Source: Prevotellaceae bacterium
Lineage (GTDB): Bacteria; Bacteroidota; Bacteroidia; Bacteroidales; Bacteroidaceae
DNA length: 6,129 nucleotides
Reading direction: 5' to 3'
Assembly (NCBI GenBank): GCA_022508685.1
Contig: JAFLUS010000025.1
Coordinates: forward strand, 6,359 to 12,487
This document shows positions 1 through 6,129 of this stretch, piece after piece. The notes beneath the pieces were generated by a model. That model had not been told where the DNA came from. It ran no database searches and saw only the letters and a list, made by a program, of their open reading frames with translations. Every line of letters begins with the position of its first letter. Within the stretch, counting starts at the first letter, position 1. Both the position numbers and the translations under genes were made by a program.

Positions 1-2713
1 GGGTCTTTTTGACGTACATGAGTGCCGGAGTGATGGCTTGACCGGCGAGGTCGGTGTAGGAAGAATCGTCAGCAATGAGGTCGGTAAATACGTCGGCGTA
101 GTAGAAAGTTTGCAGGATGTGTTCGGCACGATTGGAATTCTGCGGGTTGAAAAGGTCGTTGATATTCTTAGCCTCTTTGGGCTTCGTGCTGGTTTTGTAG
201 TCAACGATGCGCAGATACTCATTTCCGTCTTTGGTGGTGATGCGGTCCACGCGGTCGATGAATCCTTTTAACTTAATCTGCGTACCGGATGGCAGCGTGA
301 TGATTTTTTCGATGTACTGTTCGACGTAGAGGATAGTGAGCGGGCACAGATCGGCATCGTATTCCAATTGGTTCTGTACATACTTAATGATGACTTCGCG
401 ATTGAGTTTCTGCAAACCATTGTATTGTGAGGTTTGGTTGAGTTTGTCCGTAGGCAAGTGGAACAGATGCTTGTTAAATGCGCGGTCGACGATGTCGGCA
501 ATCCTTTTTCGGTTCTCCGCGAGGCCGCAGAGGTCCTGCTTCTGAATCGGTTGCTTGAGAGTGAATTCATTTGTATAGATGTCCTGCATGCAATCGTGAA
601 AGATTGTCCCGAAAACATCGTTGCCGACGCCATCGGTGATTTCTTTCTCAGGCTTCAGGTTGGCGATATACTGCAGATAGTATTTCAGCGGACAGTTCAG
701 GTAGGTGTTGAGGGCTGAAGGCGAAATTCCTATCGGTTGCTTCCGAGCCGACACGGCGTAGGGAGCGAGTTCCGTCGTTGAGGCCGGCGATGTGGAAAGT
801 GGCGAAGTGAGGTGGTATTGGCGTATTCCGCAGCCGATGTCGTGACGAATCAGCAGTTGCATCATGAAGCGCGACATTTCGTTGTGCGAAGTGCCTTCGG
901 TATTGTTGTTGTAGAGCAGCGTGATGTTTTCGGCACGTTGCAGCAGTCGGTAGAAGTAGTAGGCGTAGAGGTTGGTCTGCCTTTCGACGGTCGTCATGCC
1001 GTAGGCGGCACGCAGGTTGTAGGGGATGAACGAGGCGTTCCGCAGCGGTTTGGGCAGATTGCCTTCGTTCGTGCTGAGCATGATGAGGTTGCGGAAGTCG
1101 AGGTTGCGCGTTTCGAGCAGACCCATTACCTGCAGTCCGACGGCAGGTTCTCCGTGGAAGGGGATAGAACGTGTCTTGATTAACCGGTTGAGCAATCGGA
1201 ACAGCGTTTCGCGGGTGATGCAGAGCAGTCCGGTCTTGTAGAGGTCGTTCAGTCGGTTGAGTATGGTGTAGGTGTTGAAGATTGCCTCCACGTAGAGTTG
1301 CTTGTCGAAGTCCGTCGGCGAGGCGTTGGTGTAACTGCGGCCGATGCTTTCCACAATGTTTTTCAGGTAGTCAAGCAGCGCACCCGTGTCTTCATGGTGT
1401 TGGAAGAGGAGCGTCAGGAACTCGTCCTTCTGTATCAGCGACGGCGTTGCGTAGGCTGTCTGTTGCTTGAGTATTTCTTTGGTGATGCCGGGAGCGGTTT
1501 GAGGCGACATGCGCAGCGTGTAAGGGTGACGCAGCAGGTTGAGCACTGGGTTGGTGCGCCATGTGTCAGCCTCCGGATGCTTATTGTCGTGCTTCACGTT
1601 GGCATGGAGTTGGAAGTCTGCCAGCAGGTGCAACAGGGTGTTGACGGGTGTCTGCTGCAGCGGAAATCCCATGGTGACGTTGAGCAGCATGTCTTCGGGT
1701 GCGGAGTGGAGCATGGGTTGCAGCAGCGTTTCGTTGCAGAGTACGACGGCTGTCTGGTTGAGCGGTGCTTTCTCGATGTCCTTGCGGTTCGATTGTAGCC
1801 ATTGTCCGGCGTAGCGTGCCTGTGCGTTCTCTGTGGCGGAACTGACGAAGGTGATGCTCTTGGGTGCCGACAGGTTGTCGTAGCAAGGGTGGTCGGTCGG
1901 GATAGCCGTGCCAAATCGTTGGATGTTGTCGCGGATGAATTGCCCGACGGGTTCATTGTCGGCAAGGTAGGTGTGGTCGAAATCCCAGTAGAAGAATGTC
2001 TGTTCGGCCTCTTTCTTGATGTGGCTGAACAGTGCCTGCTCGGTGGGAGTGAGCACGTTGAAGCCGACGAATGCGTACTGCCGGCTGCCGTTCTGCGGAA
2101 GCGGAGGCAGCGTTTCGGCCACGTCGCGTTTCAGCATGCCTTCGTATGCCAGTCCCTGCTGTCGCAGTTCCGTGCGGAAGGCTTCGTAGATAGGGTACAG
2201 GAGGTTCCAGACGGAGAGGAAGCGCTGCTTCAGTTCGGTCTGCCGTTTTGGGTCAAAGTTTTCGAAGAACGTCTGGATGGCATCGATTTGCTGTTCCGAC
2301 AGAAAGTCGAGGTCATTGAGTGCATTCAGTTCTTCGATGTTGCGGAAAAGTTTGTCGGCTCGCGCCATGTTGTTGTCGATGTCCTCAAAGTCAGACAACA
2401 TCAGTTCGCCCCAATTGTAGAAGCGGTCAAGCGGTTCTTCGTCGGCTGTGCGTTGGCTGATTTTCAGGTATATGGGGTAGAGCAGGCCAATCAGGTGAAT
2501 GGGGTCGTCGGGAGTGAGTCCCGACATCTTGCGGAACAGTTCGCTGATGGTGGTGTATCGCGGTGTCCATACCGGTCGTTGCGCCAGTTGGGCAAGGTGT
2601 TGGCTGAAGAACATTCCTGCGCGTTTGTTGGGAAATACGATGGTCAGGTGTTCCATGTGTCCGTCGAGCCGTTCGTATAGGTCTTGTGCTACGGTCTGTA
2701 GAAAAGTGGTCAT
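1..2713 (-). CDS. addB: AddB-like PD-(D/E)XK nuclease subunit of an AddAB-type helicase-nuclease (3' end cut by window)
   Basis: This is the second subunit of a recombination helicase-nuclease. It is expected to pair with the helicase encoded just upstream and to cut one strand of the unwound DNA end. The frame stays open from ATG at 2713 to the left edge (904 codons), so the C-terminus is missing; relatives run roughly 950-1000 aa, so probably little is lost. The N-terminus has FPNKRA (residues 27-32) where AddB proteins carry a Walker A site, and no GxxGxGKT is visible, so the helicase-like body is probably ATPase-dead, as in RecC. Other landmarks are NVTMGFPL (345-352) and LETRNLDF...STNEG (about 533-551), both typical of RecC/AddB-like folds. 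The nuclease domain starts near ALNTYLNCPLKYY (Cys674) and has GFIDRVD (Asp820, Asp823), IVDYKT (Asp838, Lys840) and QTFYY (Gln868, Tyr872), so the catalytic set looks intact. There is no Shine-Dalgarno sequence at the start, as usual in Bacteroidetes. The family call is firm; the symbol is by analogy, since this branch is divergent from Bacillus AddB. Confidence 0.9.
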   Translation of the reverse strand, partial: MTTFLQTVAQDLYERLDGHMEHLTIVFPNKRAGMFFSQHLAQLAQRPVWTPRYTTISELFRKMSGLTPDDPIHLIGLLYPIYLKISQRTADEEPLDRFYNWGELMLSDFEDIDNNMARADKLFRNIEELNALNDLDFLSEQQIDAIQTFFENFDPKRQTELKQRFLSVWNLLYPIYEAFRTELRQQGLAYEGMLKRDVAETLPPLPQNGSRQYAFVGFNVLTPTEQALFSHIKKEAEQTFFYWDFDHTYLADNEPVGQFIRDNIQRFGTAIPTDHPCYDNLSAPKSITFVSSATENAQARYAGQWLQSNRKDIEKAPLNQTAVVLCNETLLQPMLHSAPEDMLLNVTMGFPLQQTPVNTLLHLLADFQLHANVKHDNKHPEADTWRTNPVLNLLRHPYTLRMSPQTAPGITKEILKQQTAYATPSLIQKDEFLTLLFQHHEDTGALLDYLKNIVESIGRSYTNASPTDFDKQLYVEAIFNTYTILNRLNDLYKTGLLCITRETLFRLLNRLIKTRSIPFHGEPAVGLQVMGLLETRNLDFRNLIMLSTNEGNLPKPLRNASFIPYNLRAAYGMTTVERQTNLYAYYFYRLLQRAENITLLYNNNTEGTSHNEMSRFMMQLLIRHDIGCGIRQYHLTSPLSTSPASTTELAPYAVSARKQPIGISPSALNTYLNCPLKYYLQYIANLKPEKEITDGVGNDVFGTIFHDCMQDIYTNEFTLKQPIQKQDLCGLAENRKRIADIVDRAFNKHLFHLPTDKLNQTSQYNGLQKLNREVIIKYVQNQLEYDADLCPLTILYVEQYIEKIITLPSGTQIKLKGFIDRVDRITTKDGNEYLRIVDYKTSTKPKEAKNINDLFNPQNSNRAEHILQTFYYADVFTDLIADDSSYTDLAGQAITPALMYVKKT

Positions 2714-2754
2714 GGTTGTATGTGTTGAAAGTATGTGTGCGATTGGGTTTTGTA
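2714..2754 (-). other. 41-bp spacer between the two operon genes
   Basis: This short gap separates the TGA of the helicase gene from the ATG of the nuclease gene. It shows no hairpin with a T-run, no TAnnTTTG box and no Shine-Dalgarno-like purine run. The stretch before the downstream ATG is rich in A and C. It therefore looks like a plain intra-operon spacer, and the downstream gene most likely depends on the promoter ahead of the helicase gene. Confidence 0.6.
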
Positions 2755-5700
2755 TCAGATTTTCACGATGTTCTGTTGGCGGATGTACCACAGATAGCCT
2801 TCGACGTTGGTGTAGCCCATCTGCGTCAGCAGGTCGACATATCGGCATACCTGTTTGGCGTGGTCAGACGACGGCTTTCCGGTCTTGTAGTCAATGACGA
2901 TGGTGCGTGTGCCGTCGGTGATGACGCGGTCGGGGCGGCATTCCTGCATCGTTCCCTCTTTGTCGGTCGTGAGGATGCTGCATTCGTTCATCGCCTCCCA
3001 ATGCGGGTCGAACCATTCGCGCGCACCCTCCGTCTGGAATGCTAGTTCCACCATTCGTTCCACTTCGTTGCGCACTTCGTCCGATGGGAACAATCCCTCC
3101 TGTTGCATCTGTCGCAATGCCTGTTCCGCTTCGTCGGGGCTGTTGATTTGTGAGAGCAGATAGTGGAAGAGTTGCCCTTGCTGCAGATAGGTGTTCGGGT
3201 CGTCCGCTTCGTTGTCTGCCTGTGCCACGAATTGTCGGGACTTGTTCGACTGCCGGAATGCGGGCATGGCGGAATTGGAGGTCAGTGTCACCATCATCGG
3301 TTCGGGCGCACGTTGCAGCACGTTCTCCGTCTGCGTCTGTCTGCGTGTCTGGCTGGGCACGAGCGTGCCTTCGGTGTATTCCGTCCCGACGGCTTCGGTC
3401 AGGAGGAACGACACAAGGCTATCCTTTCCGGCTTTGCCGGACATCACAATCAGGTTCTGCCTTGCGCGGGTGAACGCCACATAGAGCAGGTTGAGGTTGT
3501 CGACGTAGTTCTTCAGCAGTTCGTCGGCATAGGCATCGGTCAATATGGACTTTCCCAAGTCGCTGTATTCGAGAGGCACGAGCGGGAGTTCCGTGAATGG
3601 TTCTTCCGTTGGCGGGCACCACAGCAGATTGTCGTTCCTTCCGTCCAACCTCCATTCGCAGAACGGTACGATGACGGTATGGAATTCCAGTCCCTTCGAT
3701 TTGTGAATGGTCATCACCTGCACGCCTTCGCTCTCGGCATTCGGTATCGTCTTTGTGTGCAGCGTTTCGTCCCAATAGGTGAGGAAGGCAGTCAGCGTGT
3801 TGGCAGTCGTGTCCGTCCACTCCGTCAGTTTGTCGAAGAAGGTGAAGAGGTAGGCAGCCTCGCCGTCGAACCGCTTGAGGGAGAACATGTCGAACAGTCG
3901 CTCTGCCAGTTCGTAGAGCGGCAGCATCGTCAGCCTGTTCATCTGCGTCACGAATGGCTGCGGGAGCCGTTGGTTGAGTTCCTGCCAACTACAGGTGAAG
4001 ATGTCGTTGAGCACCGCTGCGTCCGTGTCCTTCGGCAGCATCGTTACCTGATAGCGGTATGCCAGTTCCACCCTTGCCACGCGGTCGGAAGGGTTTCCCA
4101 CCACTCTCATGGCTCCGATGAGAAGCCGAACTGCCTCCGACGCATCCAACTGATAGGCTTCGGCACTGACCATTTTCAGGTCGGGCAGCAAGCGGTTGCA
4201 GGTGCTGCATATCAGTTGTGCATGGTATTTCCTGCGCACCAGTATGGCGATGTCCGACGGCTGAACGCCTTGTTGCAGCAACTCCTTTACGCGGTTGGCA
4301 ACCCGTTCCGCCTCCTTCGGTGCGTACTCGTCCTTGTTCACCCCATCTTCCGGTTTGCGTAGGCTGATTTCCACATATCCCTCGCCCTTGTGTTTGTCGG
4401 ACACCTGCTGGTGCATGTCGGTGTATGCCTTGCCCAGTTCTTCGCTCTCCCTGTTCATCTTTTCTTTATATAGGCTTTGCAGTTTCTCGCTGGCTTTTGG
4501 GAAAAATGTATTGTTGAACTTCACCACGGTTTCGCTGCTTCGCCAGTTGGTATCGAGTTTCTGCACGTCGGTCTGTCCCCGAAACTCCGGATTTTCCTCC
4601 ATGCCGTTGAGAATTCCCCAGTCGCTGTTGCGCCAGCGGTAGATGCTCTGCTTCACGTCGCCCACGAGCAGGCAGCGGTTTCCCGAAGCGAGGCTGTTGC
4701 TCAGGAGCGGCGTAAAGTTCAGCCATTGCAGCGTGGAGGTGTCTTGGAATTCGTCAATCATGATGTAGCGAATCTGCGAGCCCCCCATGCGTTCGTAGAC
4801 GAAGGGAATGTCGCTGCGGTCGATGATGCGGTTGAGAAAGTGCGACGTGTCAGCCAACAGGAAGCGCCCCGTCTTTGTATTGATTTGTCGCATTCGCCAT
4901 TCCACCTCGCCAAGCAAGCGCAATTCGTTGATGTGCTTGCTGATGCCGTTGAGGGTGTCTCGCAATGGGGTGGTGTCACCTACCCATTGGACAGCACGTT
5001 GCAGCAGTGGCATCAGTTTGTCCTTAATGACCTCTATGCGTTGGGGAGTGGATTTCCCTTTTTTCAGCCATTCTGCGCTATCCGTTAACTTGTCCTGTAT
5101 TCTTTTCCCCACATCCTCGGGGTTTTTGCTACCCAAATTGCGGACAAAATTGAAGATGGTTGTCGCATAGGACACCGGAGAGTTGTCTCCATCCAATCCA
5201 TGTCGCGTGCACACGTCGAAGAACTCGTCGCTGATGGCTTTCACCTCGTTCATCAGCCGTTGGCGCAACAGCTTTTCAGCGTGTTGGTAGCGCTCCACCG
5301 ATGCTGTGAGGTAGTCGGACTCCGTCATCTGCTCCGAATTTTTGGTGATGGCCTGACGGAAGTCTTCTTTGAACAATTGCTTTGAAAACTTGCGCAGTTC
5401 CCTGTCAATCTTCCAGTCCTTATCGTTCTCAATCTGTTCGCCAATCACCTCCAGCACAGTTTCCAACAACTTCTTGTTGATGTCCGCCGCCAACGAATCG
5501 ATGAGTGCGTCTACGGCTTCTGACAGCACCATGTCTTGCTCCAGTTCCAACTGCAGGCTGGGCGACAAGTCCAGTTCGCGTGCCAATTCCATCACGATAC
5601 TGTAGAAAAACGAGTCTATCGTCTCCACGCGCACTCTGCCCCAGTCTGCCACCATCATCTGCAACGCCTCGTCTGCACGTCGGCGCACAAACGCCACGTC

Positions 5701-6006
5701 GTCAGGCTCTGTGCGCCGCAGCACACGTCCCGACTTTTCGTCGCGCAACGGCTCTGCCAACACGGCCTCGACGTAAGACTCGCTGTCCGTCAGTCCGTTG
5801 GCGATGCCGTACAACTGCTCCACAATGCGTTGTTGCATCTCCGCCGTCGCTTTGTTCGTGAACGTGACAGCCAAGATGTGCCGATAGTTATATGGGTTTT
5901 CAATCAGCAACTTGATGTATTCCACTGCCAGCCGGAAGGTCTTTCCGCTTCCCGCCGACGCCTTGACCACTTGCAGTGTGGCCGGCTTCCCTGTTTTCTG
6001 CGTCAT
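2755..6006 (-). CDS. addA: AddA/RecB-like UvrD-family helicase with C-terminal PD-(D/E)XK nuclease
   Basis: This is an ATP-driven 3'-5' DNA helicase and exonuclease of superfamily 1, the motor subunit that resects double-strand ends for RecA loading. With the start at 6006 it is 1083 aa, within the usual range for the family. The motor motifs are complete and in order: Walker A ASAGSGKT (16-23), Ia ILAVTFTNKATAEM (44-57), Ib VETIDSFF (127-134), II IDEFQDTS (Asp418, Glu419), III VGDVKQSIYRWR (448-459), IV NWRSS (487-491), V VMTIHKSKGLEF (764-775) and VI YVAFTRA (842-848). A polar linker near 880-935 leads to a RecB-type nuclease domain with LFHYLL (His948), RPDRV (Asp1026), VIDYKTG (Asp1039, Lys1041) and QVCRY (Gln1052, Tyr1056). 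It ends in TGA 41 bp before the addB-like start, so the two are probably co-transcribed. The ATG at 6006 is chosen because it places Walker A at the usual distance from the N-terminus and lies just after a promoter. A GTG at 6075 is in frame but lies upstream of that promoter. Two nuclease domains in two subunits fit AddAB better than RecBCD. The symbol is by analogy. Confidence 0.95.
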   Translation of the reverse strand: MTQKTGKPATLQVVKASAGSGKTFRLAVEYIKLLIENPYNYRHILAVTFTNKATAEMQQRIVEQLYGIANGLTDSESYVEAVLAEPLRDEKSGRVLRRTEPDDVAFVRRRADEALQMMVADWGRVRVETIDSFFYSIVMELARELDLSPSLQLELEQDMVLSEAVDALIDSLAADINKKLLETVLEVIGEQIENDKDWKIDRELRKFSKQLFKEDFRQAITKNSEQMTESDYLTASVERYQHAEKLLRQRLMNEVKAISDEFFDVCTRHGLDGDNSPVSYATTIFNFVRNLGSKNPEDVGKRIQDKLTDSAEWLKKGKSTPQRIEVIKDKLMPLLQRAVQWVGDTTPLRDTLNGISKHINELRLLGEVEWRMRQINTKTGRFLLADTSHFLNRIIDRSDIPFVYERMGGSQIRYIMIDEFQDTSTLQWLNFTPLLSNSLASGNRCLLVGDVKQSIYRWRNSDWGILNGMEENPEFRGQTDVQKLDTNWRSSETVVKFNNTFFPKASEKLQSLYKEKMNRESEELGKAYTDMHQQVSDKHKGEGYVEISLRKPEDGVNKDEYAPKEAERVANRVKELLQQGVQPSDIAILVRRKYHAQLICSTCNRLLPDLKMVSAEAYQLDASEAVRLLIGAMRVVGNPSDRVARVELAYRYQVTMLPKDTDAAVLNDIFTCSWQELNQRLPQPFVTQMNRLTMLPLYELAERLFDMFSLKRFDGEAAYLFTFFDKLTEWTDTTANTLTAFLTYWDETLHTKTIPNAESEGVQVMTIHKSKGLEFHTVIVPFCEWRLDGRNDNLLWCPPTEEPFTELPLVPLEYSDLGKSILTDAYADELLKNYVDNLNLLYVAFTRARQNLIVMSGKAGKDSLVSFLLTEAVGTEYTEGTLVPSQTRRQTQTENVLQRAPEPMMVTLTSNSAMPAFRQSNKSRQFVAQADNEADDPNTYLQQGQLFHYLLSQINSPDEAEQALRQMQQEGLFPSDEVRNEVERMVELAFQTEGAREWFDPHWEAMNECSILTTDKEGTMQECRPDRVITDGTRTIVIDYKTGKPSSDHAKQVCRYVDLLTQMGYTNVEGYLWYIRQQNIVKI

Positions 6007-6032
6007 GTTTTTCGTAGTTTGGTAAACAATGA

Positions 6033-6064
6033 CAAAGATAGGTAAAAAATCGTCTGCCTCCAAA
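6033..6064 (-). promoter_or_regulatory. Bacteroidetes-type promoter (TTTG - 20 bp - TAnnTTTG) for the addAB-like operon
   Basis: Read on the minus strand, a -33 element TTTG (6064-6061) is followed by a 20-bp spacer (6060-6041) and a -7 element TATCTTTG (6040-6033). Both boxes match the consensus known for the primary sigma factor of Bacteroides (TTTG, 19-21 bp, TAnnTTTG) exactly. Transcription would start around 6025-6030, giving a leader of about 20 nt before the ATG at 6006. That leader is A-rich with no Shine-Dalgarno sequence, normal for the phylum. The promoter is the only good one seen upstream of either gene, so it probably drives both. No operator-like repeat overlaps it, but a palindromic alternating tract lies 15 bp further upstream. 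The element is seen directly; activity is inferred. Confidence 0.8.
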
Positions 6065-6079
6065 TCTTCTTCCACTCCC

Positions 6080-6107
6080 TACACGCATGCGCGCGCGTGC
6101 GTATATA
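6080..6107. repeat. Alternating purine/pyrimidine tract (Z-DNA-prone) with near-perfect 20-bp palindrome
   Basis: Every step from 6080 to 6107 alternates pyrimidine and purine (28 nt). The centre is a pure GC alternation (6089-6097) and the right end a TA alternation. Within it, 6083-6102 is a 20-bp inverted repeat with one mismatched pair (6088 against 6097) and no loop. GC/GT alternations are the classic sequences that adopt left-handed Z-DNA under negative supercoiling, and loopless palindromes can also bind dimeric regulators. It begins 15 bp upstream of the -33 box of the operon promoter. It is not followed by a T-run on either strand, so it is not an intrinsic terminator. Function is unknown. 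Confidence 0.6.
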
Positions 6108-6129
6108 ATAAGGTATGTCTGCTGACGCG

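Noticed and set aside
1594..1965. Minus-strand open frames overlapping the addB-like gene (also 268-633 and 1581-1886)
   Set aside because: They are in other frames of the same strand and give Ser/Thr/Arg-rich, motif-free translations; the main frame is continuous and carries the catalytic residues.
1802..2680. A 292-codon open frame on the plus strand
   Set aside because: It is antisense to the N-terminal part of the addB-like gene, which has a good ATG start and a family-typical protein. The antisense translation is valine-rich without any known motif.
2714..2754. A TACTTTC segment in the gap that resembles the -7 box of an internal promoter
   Set aside because: It lacks the final TTTG of the consensus, and I saw no matching TTTG box upstream at the required spacing.
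3163..4362. A 399-codon open frame on the plus strand
   Set aside because: It lies wholly antisense to the helicase gene, whose motifs III-VI and nuclease linker are unmistakable. It has no recognisable domain, and its composition (many His, Arg, Val, Gln) is typical of an antisense shadow.
6083..6102. The palindrome as an intrinsic terminator of a neighbouring gene
   Set aside because: There is no run of T after it in either direction, and a 20-bp repeat without a loop would leave a poor RNA hairpin.
6104..6129. A TATAAT hexamer at 6104-6109 and a plus-strand ATG at 6115, suggesting a divergent gene
   Set aside because: Only five codons are visible before the edge, the phylum does not use the enteric -10 hexamer as its main signal, and no TAnnTTTG box is seen on the plus strand. 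It cannot be supported from this window.
1..6129. The possibility that this is an antiphage or mobile defence system, since helicase-nuclease pairs also occur there
   Set aside because: Both proteins have the length, motif order and pairing of the housekeeping AddAB-type repair complex, and no integrase, repeat array, toxin or modification gene is in the window.

Overview
The window is almost filled by two genes on the minus strand that read right to left. Together they encode a two-subunit, AddAB/RecBCD-like helicase-nuclease that processes DNA double-strand ends for recombinational repair. The upstream gene (2755-6006, addA-like, 1083 aa) is complete. It is a UvrD/Rep-type superfamily 1 helicase with all core motifs and a C-terminal RecB-family PD-(D/E)XK nuclease domain. 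The downstream gene (2713 to the left edge, addB-like) is cut off by the window after 904 codons. It has a RecC/AddB-like, Walker-A-less helicase-type body followed by its own PD-(D/E)XK nuclease domain.

The organism is very probably a member of Bacteroidota, most likely Bacteroidales (Prevotella- or Bacteroides-like). The evidence is an exact match to the phylum's promoter signature (TTTG, 20-bp spacer, TAnnTTTG) just upstream of the helicase gene, the lack of Shine-Dalgarno sequences before both starts, and a nuclease protein that opens with the FPNKRA segment I associate with the Bacteroidetes branch of the family. The genus is inference. GC content by eye is close to one half.

Layout from right to left: 6108-6129 is an edge fragment with nothing supportable; 6080-6107 is a strictly alternating purine/pyrimidine tract containing a near-perfect 20-bp palindrome; 6033-6064 is the promoter; about 6007-6028 is a short leader; 2755-6006 is the helicase-nuclease; 2714-2754 is a 41-bp gap without terminator or promoter signals; 1-2713 is the second subunit. 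The tight spacing and common strand imply one operon. In this family the two proteins form a heterodimer that binds a broken DNA end, unwinds it using the AddA motor, and cuts both strands with the two nuclease domains to give a 3' tail for RecA.

I found no RNA gene, CRISPR array, insertion sequence or toxin/defence cassette. The many plus-strand open frames are antisense shadows of these two GC-balanced genes. The points most worth a second look are the promoter and the start it fixes, the Z-DNA-prone palindrome next to that promoter, the degenerate ATPase site of the second subunit, and a reversal of coding-strand G/C skew along the operon.
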